Origin: Hortaea werneckii
Lineage: Eukaryota; Ascomycota; Dothideomycetes; Mycosphaerellales; Teratosphaeriaceae
Assembly (NCBI GenBank): GCA_037044905.1
Contig: JBAOKB010000074.1
Coordinates: 434,001 to 498,000 of the forward strand
Direction: 5' to 3'
DNA length: 64,000 bases
Each line of letters begins with the position of its first letter. Position 1 is the first letter of the stretch. The notes below the pieces were generated by a model. It did not search any database. It saw only the letters and a program-made list of their open reading frames with translations, and was not told where the DNA came from. Both the position numbers and the translations under genes were made by a program. Shown here one piece after another: positions 41,903 to 53,111 of this stretch.

Positions 41903-44900
41903 GTCGTGCAGCGGTAGCCAGCAAACGGGGAGTGATCTTGTCTTTTCTTGGCGTCCGCGATAGGAAGCCTGCTGTGTGTCCTCGTTGTGTCGTTCTGGAG
42001 AATTGCTGAACATTGAGGAGGTGAAGTTGAACGGCAACGCCCCCGGGTCGCAGTTGCCGCCAACAACATCACCGAGCTTTAAAGCGGCAAGACCGACAAG
42101 GCATCGCTCTTACCCTGTCTTGTGTTCAGTGGATGCTCTATAAATCTGCACTCCTCTGATGCTGACAAGCCGGTTTGAAACAGCATGGCCAAATGCGGAG
42201 GGTTTGCAGCGCAGATAGAGTAGGCTGTGTTAGGCTGCCTCCGGTCGACGTCCGTTCCAGTGCATATCCAGCACTCCCTCCGGATGGTCGACGGATACCC
42301 ACGAGGACAGAGAGCCTGAGCGTCTGCCCACCAGACGTTCCCGGCGGACCCGCGCACTTACATTTTGGCACGCTTCGCCCAATTCGTCCGGAACGCCAAT
42401 ACTCGCAACCTTGACCGTCCTTGAGTCCCAATGAACGTCGGACGTCCGGGCCGTCGTCGTGGTTGCAGCAAGCATCCTCCTATCACCATCCCAGGACATT
42501 CCAGCCGAGGGGCAGCACCGTCGTTGCGACAAGTCGCCACCGCCCACCGAGCGTTCCGTACGAACTACCAGCGCCGCGTCGTGAAGTGACCATGACGATG
42601 GTCGTGGTAGAAAGCTTTTCTCAATGACCGAAAGGAGCGATGAGGCGCAGGAACTGATCGGAACTGGCCTTAATCGCTTCTATGCCCGCAAGAACGAGAC
42701 CATTCCCACTGATATGAAGGTTCCGATGATGGCGTGAGATCAATGGTGATTGCTGTTGATCGCGACGCTGTTCATAAGAAGCTCAAAATCTTCTCTGGCA
42801 AGTTGTCAAGAAGGAATCCCATGGCAAACTGTAAAGAGTCAGATTGTTGTAGCGAAAGCCGCATGCGATTTGGTGTTGTGAAACTCGTCGATAGGATGGT
42901 GAGTTGAAAATGCTCAGCAGCTAATCATTTCGCACTAGTGGAACAGTTGAAGACGCTCTAAGACATGCCACATTACATTGGCGAGCCGTTCATGACATTG
43001 GTCGCCCAAGCGGGTCATGTCTCTTGGGATGCAGTGACTTCGTTCGGTGAAATACTTTGAACTTCATGCTGCGACCTTCTTAGAGAGTCTTAGCAAGAGG
43101 GTCTCGACACTGGAAATGCAGCCAAGTGCTCGGGACAATTGAGTCGGCCTACAATCTCCTTTGCCAGGAGCTCGAGATCAAACCCTTATCCTTCAAGGGC
43201 AGAGAAGCTCACCGATGGGAAGTTGCCATCCAAGCCTGGCTCCACGTCCAATACGAGGTCGTTGAGCACCATTGTTCTCGAGACCTCGGCGACCGAAGGC
43301 GCTCACCATACTTTGAAGAGCAACTTTTCGTGGTTTCCTCATGGCTTGATAGCGACATCCAAGTTCACCTTTCTGCGCCCCGGAGCCATACTAAGTCTGA
43401 AACTTGGGCTGCGATTGCCAGAGGACGGATTCAAGGGATTGAGGCACGTCAAGCGACTGGCGAAGTCCGATACACAATTATTCATACACGATGTCGGGTT
43501 CTATGTCTGACCTGATATTGCAAGGTCGTGACTAACTGGTCCACAAAGACCAGTCAAATCCGATGCTTGACTAGGGCGAGGACTCCATTGACACTGGAAA
43601 ATCGGGTTGGACTTGAGCATTCGCACTCCTGAAACGAACATTGTCCGCCATCTTGCAGCACAAAAGCGAGGATGGAGTACTTGAGCGACATCGCCTCGTC
43701 TGGCTCTCCTGTCGCTCTCGCCTGTCTCATGAGCGAATCTTTCTTGAGTAGTACTGTATGCTTTAGGCGACGCTCATCTAGTCAAGGCTGATTCAAGCTG
43801 GCGGTACCAAACAGACATCTCGAGTGAATCAACGATGCAAGCTCAATCATTGCGCGATTGTGCGAGATCTGTCCGGCCTCAAAATATGCGACGAAACAAT
43901 ACAACCCTTCAACGGGTGAACTTTTACGAAAAGTGAGCTTTTGCAGAAGTGAAATTTGTTAGGTGGATTTTCTACCAGTAACGGGATTTAGAATGTTACA
44001 TTTGTGCTTGACCAACTCATTGTGCGGCACACTGTATCTTCGTGAACATCCTGTTGAACACGACGAAGCGTGTTTGTGTTCTTGCGAAAGCTCGTCGCGA
44101 GCCGACTGCGAAGTGGAAGTCGAAGGTCGTGAGAAGTGCGCGTTCAATCCCCGCTGCACGCTTTTGACGATAATGTCTAGTGCGCTCGGGCGTTGCTACA
44201 TCTGAGATGCAGATAGCACAGACCGTGCGAGAACTCGCAAGGTCAGTCAGTGCGCAGAATGGACAAGCTCACTTTACCTAGGTAGTTTTGGGTCATGTGA
44301 TATTTAGCTCACTTCCATCTTATTGCACGTACATTTGCTCTGCAAAGATGCGTGCTAAACATCATAAAACGGACTCCAAAAAATGAACGTCGGAGCTGGA
44401 CGCTGTCAGCTATCAAGTAGAAGCGAGACCGACCCTACACGACAGCTTCTCATGCCGAAGGCCAAAGTCAAGATTGTATTTGGGTGTGTTACGCGTTATA
44501 TGTGTAGCTATTAGGCATGGCATAATGAGGATAAAGACATCGGTGTACGCGTAACTTTTTAAGAAATTTTGGTACCTCGAAGTATCTTAATTTTATTTTA
44601 AAAATTCGGGAGTACAGTAGATAGTAATTAGCTTATAACACTACACGAGATTCCTAGCAAATTTAGTCTACAATTCTATATATAGATCTTAAATATGTGC
44701 TAGACTAATCTATAATCGACTTTCTGTACATCCTAATCTATTATACGAGGTTGGTAAGAATCGGAGTTCGTCTTCAAGCCCTAAAACGGAGGATTAGAAT
44801 GTGATCCCCATGGACTCGGTTAGAGGACAGACCCTCCTGTACAACCCAACTTCATGCGTATGCTTGGGTGAAACCCAAGGCGACAATGTGCGAATAGCTC

Positions 44901-45191
44901 TGGCAACTGAAGGCCACTGCGAATCTAATAGACTAGTCGATGATGGTGATGTTGAAGAAGAGAACTTGTAAAGGCTTCAAATGCGCCAGCAATTAGTGTC
45001 TTGTTGGCCAGCACCTCTTCTCATTGAATTCTCCATTTTCGTGTGAAAATAGCCCGAGTGGCGCGCAAGGTGAGGCCACAAGCCTTCTCTCGAGGCTGGA
45101 ATGGAAATGCATGACGCAGGAATGGGAGCTCGCATGAGACAACGCCAACCTCCAAACATCGGCAACAGCTCAACCCGCGGAAGGCAACACA
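41903..45191. other. Gene-poor accessory interval
   Basis: About 3.3 kb with no gene I can defend. GC-rich short overlapping frames lie at 42079-42627 and two overlapping frames of about 125 codons at 43126-43515; none shows a family motif. An AT-rich island lies at about 44530-44760 (listed separately). The pattern fits decayed or lineage-specific sequence. Confidence 0.5.
44530..44760. repeat. AT-rich, TA-rich island, possible RIP-mutated relic
   Basis: A compact block is markedly richer in A/T and TA dinucleotides than its flanks, with many TAATC, CTATA and TTTTA words. It includes an imperfect inverted pair TTAGTCTA ... TAGACTAA (near 44661-44730). This resembles repeat-induced point mutation of an old element, but no open frame or terminal repeat identifies the source. 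Confidence 0.5.
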
Positions 45192-46625
45192 ATGGCCCCA
45201 AGGAAAAGCGCACCAAAGACAGCCCAGGCGAAGAAGGCCGACAAAACATGTGTCAAGAGAAGTCAGTCGCTATACGACCGTAAAAGGCAAAGCTGACCAG
45301 TGATGCGTAGGGAGTGAAATGCCTGTCCCTGCAACGGGCAAGTCTCTTAGAGCTAGGACTGCATCAGGCGAGGCCAAAAGGACAGCAAACCCAGCCAAGG
45401 GCAAGCCTGCGAAGCCATCGACCGCCATCAGAATTTCCAAAGGTCAGTCATTGCAAGTCGTTGTGAAGCAAACAATATCGGTGGAATTGATCAAGACATA
45501 GGAGAGAGCCAGAATCACAGGCCCACTGCCAAAAAAGCCGTCGGATCTGACGATCTGCCAGCCTCTACGCGAAGGCCCACGAGAAATGTCAAACACGGTG
45601 ACCCAAAAGTTGATGAGCAAGAAGATGGTGAGGACGCCGAGGAGAGCAACGTCAAAGACAGAAAAGTCGATCAGGACAATCAAGCGCCTCGCGAACTGAG
45701 ACCCAAGATTCCTGCTACTGAAGAAGAGATCGAAGGGCCAAAGAGGACAATATATTTCAAAGGGTACGACAAGTATTACAAGTTCCCTCAGCCAACGGGG
45801 CCCTCGATTTACTTCAACTCATCCGAATTCAAAAAAGGAGGCGCACAAGCTGTCTTCAGCAACTTCCACATGGCCGGCTTCTATGCTGGATCACTCTATT
45901 ACCATACCGCCGAGCACTTCTATCAGGACGAAAAGGCTTCAATAATTGAGAAGGATCAAGGTGAAGGCACGTCTTTTTTGTCACGTTCCGGATCTCGCGG
46001 TCCCGTCCTTCCGGAAGACCTCAGCGCGGTCAACCTACGTCTTTTCCTGCACAGTGTTTCAGCGCCGTCCACACATGCCGCTGCCACACGACTCTTCGTC
46101 ATGGATGGTGAGCTCAAAACGACTTGGCAGGAGAGGAAGCCTGTGGCACTCCTTGATGCTGTTCGCCACAAGTTCTTCAAGTGCCCGGAGGAGCGTAAGT
46201 ATCTACTAGGGACTGGATCCCGGGAACTTGTTGAAGCATCTCCCAGTGATAAAGAATGCGGTGTTGGGTATCCACCGGAAAAGGCTGAAGAAATGCGTGC
46301 CAAATGGGGTCATAACATGCTAGGGATGGCGCTTATGCATGTCCGACACGAACTCCGCAAGGCTCTTGCTGGAGATGAATCGCGGTTCGATAGCGAGGAC
46401 ATCAAGGTCGGGGTGCACCATCTCGAGTTTAAGAAGCCGTCTTTAGCATTCCAGCCTAACATGTTTGATGTTCCGGACATGCCAACGTGTGAACAACAGC
46501 ACCAGCAAGCTATCGCAGACATCCGGAAGCAGATCGAAAGTGAGGCTCGGGCCAAACCGCCATCCCCCGAGGTCACCTCCACCGTCAAAACTGTCGTTGA
46601 TACCTCGCTCAGCGATGCGAAATAA
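45192..46625 (+). CDS. NADAR (YbiA/DUF1768-like) domain protein, copy 2
   Basis: Three-exon model 45192-45249, 45311-45442, 45502-46625; introns of 61 and 59 nt with CTGAC and weak branch sites, phases close, 437 aa. The first ATG (CACAATGGCC) has an excellent context and encodes a Lys/Ala-rich basic start; ATG 45319 is the alternative. After a charged linker the NADAR domain follows: VFSNFHMAGFY, YYHTAEHFYQDEKA, TTWQERKPVALLDAVRHKFF, PEERKYLLGTGSRELVEASPSD, CGVGY, KWGHNMLGMALMHVRHELR. It aligns with copy 1 from RELRP...GPSIYF through FDVP.M..C.QQH..A.ADI. CG again replaces the usual WG. The N-terminal basic region could be a nuclear signal. Substrate unknown. Confidence 0.78.
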
Positions 46626-47432
46626 TTCAAAAAGATCATCTCAGATGGCGGCTCCATTGACCTGCCGAAGAAGCTCGATACATCGAGTTACTTCAAATTT
46701 CCGTAGGAGAAATACGGGCTTTCCCTCTAATCAGAATACTGTCTGGAACTGGAAATAACAACTGGAAGCCGATTCCGAAGTCAAATCTAGCGGTGGCCGG
46801 TCAAGTGGGCACAGAAGTCTCATGAGCAAAGTCTCATAACATCATGAGCTCATAACTATATAGTCTGTCAACAGTCAGTATGCGTGACCTGAGCTTCGAA
46901 ATCAGGACAGTCTTATTCACATCGCAGTGACTCTGCTCCACATTGCAACATCGCCCTCTCAACCAGGGGTCTACTGGCATGTCCATATGAGATCTTCAAC
47001 GAAGTGGTTGACGGCGAGGTCTCCTGTTAACAGGCGAGATCTGAATGACAATATCGCTGCACTCCAACGCTAAGTAACAATCCACTGGGTACGCCGATTT
47101 CTTGACCTTGAGCTCAGGGTGGCAATGAGTAGAGCCTTGGCGGAACGAGCAATCTAGTTGGTACGAGGATGCCATATGTACATGGTAGGCATTTTGCGCC
47201 ATCTCCACTATGAGTACATGTCTCGTTGGAGTGCTACTGGCTAGTGACTACTCACTGCTATGCGGAAGGGAATCCTCGAATAGAAATCTGGTTCGTGTGA
47301 ATGGCATTATCGTCTGACAGGTCGCAATCGGCAATTCTATCTAGCCATAGCAAAACCAGCCGGGTGATTCCTTGGGAAACGCTGAAATCGACTCTCTCCT
47401 CAGTCTCACTACGGGGGAGCTCTGCTTGGCAT
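46626..47432. other. Intergenic region
   Basis: About 800 bp between convergent genes. No recognisable coding sequence; probable 3' UTRs plus anonymous sequence. Confidence 0.45.
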
Positions 47433-48541
47433 CTACTGGTTCTTGAACAGTACACTCTTGATTGCGTCGAATGTTCCTTTGCATTCTTCAACTGTAGCAT
47501 TTCTACTGTCCTCCCATGCCTTATTCATGTTCTTGATCATGTTCTCGTGGCCATCTTTGATCTTCTGGACTTGCGCGATGAGGACATCGTTGTAGGCTAT
47601 CTCCTTCTTCATAGCTTCGATTCTGTCACGCCTCTTCTGGTCCTCTTCTGCCTTTAGAAAGCGAGTTAGCCTCATGGAATCGTGAGTCTTTGCCGTAAAC
47701 TTACATCAGCTCCACTCTGCATCGCTTGGTCTCTGAATTCGGCAAACAAGGCCGAGAGTCTAGCCGTCTTCACGGCAGGTTCGCCACCAGGGCCGCGAGG
47801 GTTGGATGGGTTGCTGTGAACATTGGTCGCCGGGTTCGCAGTCTGGGCAAAGCCGAATTGCTGTTGACTGTTGTTGCTGTTGTCGTACGAGCCTTGGAAC
47901 CCGCTCCCAGGAGCCTGATAACCGGGGTACGGGTTGTTGGCAGGGCCAACAGGGTGGGTTGGGCCGCTGAATGTCGGTTCACCATAGGCCGGATTGAAGG
48001 GCTGGTTCATGTGCGCGTTCGAATACGGGTCGCCATAGTACGGAGGCTGATTTCCTGAAAACCCATGGGCATAGCCCTGAGCGTGGTTGCCTTGCGGCGG
48101 TCTGCCAAACTTGCCCTGAGCCTGGTGTACCCGCGCTTGGTACCCTTGAGGCGGGTTGCCTTGAACCGGTTGGCCTTGGGCTTCGTAGGCCTGAGGCGGG
48201 TAGGCCCAAGGCGTGTAGCTCTGAGGCGGGTAGCTCTGAGGCAAGTTGCCTTGGAACGGTTGGCCTTGCGCTAGGTAGCCCTGAAGCAAATTGCCTTGAA
48301 ACGGGTGGCCCTGAGCTTGGTAGCCCTGAGGCGGGTTGCCTTGAAACGGGTGGCCCTGAGGCGGGTAGCCCTGAGCTTGGTAGCCTTGAGGCGGGTAGCC
48401 CTGAGCTTGGTAGCCATGAGGAGGGTAGCCCTGAGCTTGGTAGCCTTGAGGCAGGTGGCCTTGAAACGGTCGGCCCTGAACGTGGTAGCCCTGAGGCGGG
48501 TAGCCCTGAGGTGCGTTGGACTGCGTGCTTTGAGCATTCAT
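47433..48541 (-). CDS. QGYPPQGY-repeat low-complexity protein with C-terminal coiled coil
   Basis: Exons 48541-47705 and 47651-47433; intron 47652-47704 (GTAAGT donor, CTAAC branch). Product 351 aa. Residues 10 to about 160 are repeats of QGYPP, QGYQA, QGHPF and related pentapeptides, then a Tyr/Asn/Gln-rich segment, then a conserved-looking region (LSALFAEFRDQAMQSGADAEEDQKRRDRIEAMKKEIAYND) and a coiled coil. Such GYPPQ repeats occur in rhodopsin tails, annexins and RNA-granule proteins; they suggest disorder and self-association, not a specific function. No membrane segment or signal peptide. A few pentapeptide units differ, consistent with slippage. Confidence 0.75.
48060..48535. repeat. 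Coding tandem repeat of 15-bp units (QGYPP/QGYQA)
   Basis: Arrays of 15-bp units, often paired as 30-bp higher-order units, code the pentapeptide repeats of the gene on the minus strand. On the plus strand the words TAGCCCTGAG, GCGGGTAGCC and GCTTGGTAGCC alternate. Antisense frames across the array (for example 48271-48595) are mirrors. Confidence 0.85.
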
Positions 48542-48895
48542 TTGTGTACTCTTAGTAAGAATTTTGGATCAAAGGCGCCGGCGGAGACGTTTTGAGGCTA
48601 CCGCAAAGACTTATGACACCGTTTGGATGGCCGCAGTTGGTTGCAAGTGGGTCGCTCTCTCGAGTTAAGCAAGTGTAGTTGAGCAGGCTGTTGAATTACG
48701 CGAGCGCTGATGACACAGATCGATCGGAAATGTTTGATGAGTGAAAAGTCAGTGGTCGAAGAGTGTTCATGAAACCGAAGAAGCTTTTACAGCAGCGTGC
48801 ACTAGCGCATATTCACGTGAAAGGCTCGCAAAAGTGAGGGTTAGCAGGTGCAAGTGACGCAGGAATCAAATGAACATGAAGAGAGAGTTACTTAC
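48542..48895. promoter_or_regulatory. Divergent intergenic region
   Basis: About 350 bp between the start codons of the QGYPP-repeat gene and the unknown helical protein. It must contain both promoters; no specific site is recognised. Confidence 0.4.
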
Positions 48896-49611
48896 ATGAG
48901 CAGCTCGCCACCCCAAGGACAGAGACCGAACCTCAAGACTAGAGCCGCAAACAGTGCAGTCACCAAGAACTTGATAGCAGCATGCACACACCTCGATGAT
49001 TTACTTTTGAGGTTGCCAATGGGCCTCAAAATTATCCTTGAGAACCCTAATCGGTTCTTATTCTGGGATGGACCCAATGCTGGTACTCCAATGTGGCTGG
49101 AATTGTCAAGGCAATGGCGCCAGATAAACTAAGGGAATTGCAAGCTCGCGCACTGCTGGGCGCCATGCGACTCCTAGTTCCACGGCGATCACGACAAAAT
49201 ACGTTCTCACGCCAGATGTACTCGGTCGTGAGCTTCGTAAAAAGCATACCACAGCTCTTGCCCAACTTCGATGCCAGCCGTGAAGGCGTCTCGGCAACCT
49301 TTTCTCGCCTCATGGTACTGACAATGGCAATTCCGAAGCTGAGCCCGCTGAAGAATTCGGACGATGATCTGCGCGTGCTATCACGCATGGCACGAGAGAG
49401 CTTCAATGACCTGCGTTCTCACGTGTACGACGAAGTCGTTGAAGGGCTAGAGAAGCCTAGAGGTTCCGAGGAAAAGGAGGTCCCGGATACCGAGCACCTG
49501 TCGAACTTGGATCTCGCGTTGACGGCACTCGAGTTATTGGATAAGGCCATGAGTAAGAACGGCCTGTACATGCTTAATGAAGCTCCTCTTTCGAAAGCCA
49601 GGACAGCCTAA
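48896..49611 (+). CDS. Hypothetical helical protein, two-exon model
   Basis: Not recognised. ATG 48896 (MSSSPPQGQRPN). The first frame runs to about 49080 and the second continues from about 49085 to 49611. A 62-nt intron (49083-49144; donor GTACTC, ACTAA-like branch, acceptor GCAAG) closes the phase and yields 217 aa. The alternative is a single missing base near 49083, because the would-be intron reads well as coding (YSNVAGIVKAMAPDKLRELQ). The protein is largely helical, with several hydrophobic stretches (LPMGLKIILENPNRFLFWDG, LVLTMAIPKLSPL), but no clear membrane segment or domain. Confidence 0.5.
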
Positions 49612-50167
49612 AGGTAGTTGCAATGTACAGTGCCGTCAAAGCCGCATGCGAACGAGAAGACAAGGCATACCAGTTCGCTTTTTGAGTTCGTGACAAATGC
49701 CAGGAGATTGGTCTATGGGAGAAGAGAGCTTGAGCACGTCAACCAGACTGGAGGATATAGTCCTTGTCGACATCCGCTGAATGATGATGGCTTGGCTCAA
49801 TGGCTTCAAAGGTGTGTGTCCTGCATCACCGAGCTCGTGATCTTGCATGTTATAGGTCGCGTTTACCTGCATTCTGAGTCTTTCATATTCTAGGACCATG
49901 CGCACCTAGCTCGTGATTTTGCGTCATGGCAAAGCTTAGTCCATAGCCCTAGGTCTGAATGTGTAGAAGTGTACCTTTGATATATTGTTTGTCGTACGCT
50001 GGGTTGCGAAACTCTCGCGTCACGACACCGTACGTGCCAAAAAGTGGGGCAACAGCCGACAGGGAACTCCACTCGTTTCAACTTCGAAGCCGATCTCAAA
50101 GGCCTCCAGGGCTGCTCCGAATCATTCAGCCAGCCAGCGAAAAGAGGACCCAAGAAAAAAAAAAAAA
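49612..50167. other. Intergenic region
   Basis: About 550 bp without a recognised gene. It ends in an A-rich run (50155-50168) that abuts and overlaps the start codon of the next gene, an A-rich leader. Confidence 0.45.
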
Positions 50168-51156
50168 ATGAACACGTCTGAGGACCTCTTGATCTGCGTT
50201 GCTTGCGGTACGCAATTCGATATACCAGCAGACGAGCCTCCGAAAGGGTGCCGTATTTGCGACGTGAGATGCCTTCGATTTCCACACTTATAGTACCGTA
50301 CTAAGAAGTCGGCCAGGACCCACGTCAGTATGTACCGCCAAGCGGTCAGCAGTGGACTTCGCTCGCGAAGATGCGAGGTAGATATCGCAACAAATTCTCT
50401 TCAGTCGGCGATGACAATGGAGAAGAACGTATGACATCAATTTGGACAGAGCCTAAAATGGCAATTGGCCAGCGATGCATCTTGATCCAGACTGATCAAG
50501 GAAACGTACTCTGGGACTGTATCACGTATCTACCCGAAGAGACTACAGATTTCATCAAAGGCAAGGGTGGGTTGAAAGCGATTGTTATCAGCCATCCGCA
50601 CTACTACACGACACATCTTGACTGGGCCAAGACCTTTGACTGTCCGGTGTACATTGCGCAAGACGATGCTGAATGGTTCAACCGAGTGGACCGTGAAGGG
50701 CGGAGACAACTGTTCATTGGCGACTCGCAAGATATCCTCGACCAGACAACCGCCATCAAAACCGGTGGGCACTTCCCAGGTAGCCTTGTGTTGAAGTGGC
50801 AGGACAAGCTCATGATTGCCGACTCGTTCGTGACTGTACCGGTGAGTCAAATCCTCCTTCAACATCTCTCCTATCTCTGACCTCATATGCAGTCTGCGCT
50901 CTATCACATTGATCGCTTGCCTGGGACGACTTCCTACTCTTTCATGTGGGCTGTACCCAATATGATTCCACTGCCACCTTCAGAACTACACAAGATGTGG
51001 CAATCGATTAAGCCTTACAACTTCAACAGCACACACGGAGCATTTGTAGGCCACGAAGTCCGAGATCCAAACGTCAAGAAGCGGGTATTGGAGAGTATGA
51101 AAATTCAGACTCGAGCAATGGGTTGGCAGGATCATCCACTGCTGCAAGAGGAATGA
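50168..51156 (+). CDS. Metallo-beta-lactamase-fold protein with N-terminal zinc knuckle
   Basis: Exons 50168-50263, 50317-50841, 50893-51156; introns of 53 and 51 nt (GTGAGA, GTGAGT), phases close, 294 aa. N-terminal CVACGTQFD...GCRICD makes a CxxC...CxxC rubredoxin-like knuckle. The body has an MBL-like layout: TEPKMAIGQRCILIQTDQGNVLWDC, ISHPHYYTTHLDW, GGHFPGSLVLKWQDKLMIADSF, and a C-terminal HGAFVGHEVRDP. The canonical HxHxDH metal motif reads HPHYYTTH, so the bound metal or activity may differ. Hydrolase function is inferred only from the fold. Confidence 0.8.
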
Positions 51157-51305
51157 GCACGGAACGTCTGATTTCCATTTCGGCGTGAAAATTTCAGCTG
51201 GTATAAGTATGCACTGCTCTTATGCACCATGATCTGAAAGACCACTAGCGGGTCTTAAGACAATTTCGTAGATTTCAAAGCACTTTCGAAGAATAATATT
51301 GCACC

Positions 51306-52125
51306 CTACTGAGGCGCTGCAGCAGCTTGAGATGCGCCAGAGGTTGCGCTGTCGATACCAGGTAAGGTGCCGCCAAAGCCACCCGTGGAACCGAAACCTC
51401 CAGCACCGCGGACAGTCTGCTCCAGTTCCGGCACAACCACAACGTCTGGTGTGTAGATCTGTATACGGGTCAGCTACAGGATCTCTCAGATCTCGAACAC
51501 AATCTCTCACCCGTTCTACGATAAGCTGAGCTACTCTCTCGCCTATCGCGACCTTGAAATCGCTATCGCTGAAGTTGAAAAGTAAGACCTTAAGCGGTCC
51601 ACGGTAGTCTGCATCGATGACACCAGCCCCGACGTCGATGCTGTGCTTGCTTGCGAGCCCACTTCGCGGGGCCACTCTGCCGTAAGTGCCGGCTGGAACA
51701 GCAATACTGATGTCCGTGTCTGCTAATACTTTCCCTCGTGCTGGCACCGTTGTCTCCTTGGATGCGTAAAGGTCATATCCAGCAGCAAAGGCCGAGCCCT
51801 TTGTTGGCGCCTTAGCAGTGTCGGAAAGGAGCTTGACCTGCAATGCTGGTGGAGGCGGCTCGAATGCCATCGGAGGCATTGAGGGGAGAGATTGAGCTGC
51901 GGCCAGAATGTTGGAGGCAGCGTTCGGTGCTGAAGCCATGCTGGCGATGGGATCCGGCTGGGATGCTGTCTCGGGGGTAGGGGTAGGCTGAGCGTCGTTC
52001 AGGATTGCCGCTACTGAGAGGTTGGCAGCGGGTTCGGTGTATTTGGTACGCTTCGGATCAGGGGACGACGGCAGACTGGGAGCGTCGTGTGTGATTTCGG
52101 GTTGTGGGGTCTCTTCTTCAGCCAT
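51306..52125 (-). CDS. DUT1: dUTP pyrophosphatase (dUTPase)
   Basis: Trimeric enzyme hydrolysing dUTP to dUMP, keeping uracil out of DNA. Exons 52125-51511 and 51458-51306; 52-nt intron (GTGAGA). Product 255 aa. The first roughly 95 residues are a Pro/Ala-rich extension, absent from minimal dUTPases. Then motif 1 GSAFAAGYDLYAS, motif 2 APRSGLASKHSIDVGAGVIDADYRG (motifs 2 and 3 adjacent), motif 4 GERVAQLIVER, and after the splice IYTPDVVVVPELEQTVRGAGGFGSTG, where RGxGGFGSTG is the arginine/Gly-rich motif 5. All five motifs are intact. ATG 52125 opens the frame. Confidence 0.95.
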
Positions 52126-52335
52126 CCTGTGTGCACATGGTCTGAGCAAACCCAAGGAGTATGAATGGTGTGAAGCGAAGTGGCATGTTTGCGGGGCATC
52201 TTGACCGCTTCAAGTTCGCGACTGGCGACGCGTCGGCGGCAATTCGGAATTGTTGCCGCGCGCGAGCTGCGACTTCTAGGCGGTCAACTCCAAGAGTCGT
52301 CTAAGATCTGACAACGTGTAACAGCCGGCTCTATC

Positions 52336-52968
52336 ATGGTCGACCAAGCCCAGTCGCAGTCTACTGAGGACGATTCGAAACAGTTGTATAGGACTTTGCA
52401 GGTCCTGGTCCCCCCATCGCGTCTCTTCGCCGCCCACTGGTCTCTATTTCTACCGGATCTTAACAACGGCGATCCGAAACAGGAGCCAAGTACTGGAACG
52501 CGTATTCATGTGGTTGGTGACAGGCTTGGTGGATTTCGGCTGGAGATCGTTCGTGGCTACGATTCTCAGAAGGACCGAAGTCTGCAAGGCAGAATCTTTG
52601 CACTCGCCAGAGTACCACAGCAATATTGGCAGCCTTGCCAGGCGTCATTGGAGACTCTACAGGACTGTCAATCAAAAGATGAGGACGAAGGCGGTGGAGT
52701 CATAAGCAAAGAACTTCGCACTCCTTTCGAAATCGCATGCTCGAATGTCGAAGCTCCTGGACCAAGCCTGAATCGTGTTTCGCAGGAAGGGGCGACAGGT
52801 GAGAGACAGGGGCGGAGGATGAAGTCAGAAGTCAAAGACTGTCAGTGGTGGGTAAAACAAGTCATTAAATCATTGTCAGAGAAAGAGATGCTGTTCCCAG
52901 TGCTAGATGGGGAGGGGAAGACTGGAGAGGACCCTAACCTTAAGGTTCGCACTGTGCCGAAACATTGA
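52336..52968 (+). CDS. Fungal HWxxFxPD...DCQWW family protein, copy 1
   Basis: Function unknown. Single exon, 210 aa. Seen: AAHWSLFLPDLNNGDP, GTRIHVVGDRLGGFRLEIVRGYD, LRTPFEIACSNVEAPGPSLN, VKDCQWWVKQVIKSL. This order of HW, HV-G, GF, AP and CQWW motifs defines a family repeated many times in ascomycete genomes; catalytic role not known to me. No signal peptide. Its paralogue lies tail to tail at 53112-53785, 143 bp between stops. Confidence 0.75.
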   Translation: MVDQAQSQSTEDDSKQLYRTLQVLVPPSRLFAAHWSLFLPDLNNGDPKQEPSTGTRIHVVGDRLGGFRLEIVRGYDSQKDRSLQGRIFALARVPQQYWQPCQASLETLQDCQSKDEDEGGGVISKELRTPFEIACSNVEAPGPSLNRVSQEGATGERQGRRMKSEVKDCQWWVKQVIKSLSEKEMLFPVLDGEGKTGEDPNLKVRTVPKH

Positions 52969-53111
52969 GTGCAGCCCTACTGTCACCCACATCATTCAAC
53001 TTCAAAGCCACTGCACAAGACTCTACGCTTAGTTGAAGCAAGTAAGTCCTGCGAAACCAGTTGCGCCGCGGTTACAACGTGCCTACTCCATTTAATATAC
53101 ACGCCAATCCT

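Noticed and set aside
42079..42627. GC-rich overlapping frames with possible splice sites
   Set aside because: Several alternative splice models are possible but none gives a recognisable product; described only as part of the gene-poor interval.
43126..43515. Two overlapping plus-strand frames of about 125 codons
   Set aside because: Neither has a motif or clear start context, and they compete with each other.
48271..48595. Antisense frames with Leu/Arg/Ala repeats
   Set aside because: They are mirrors of the QGYPP coding repeat.
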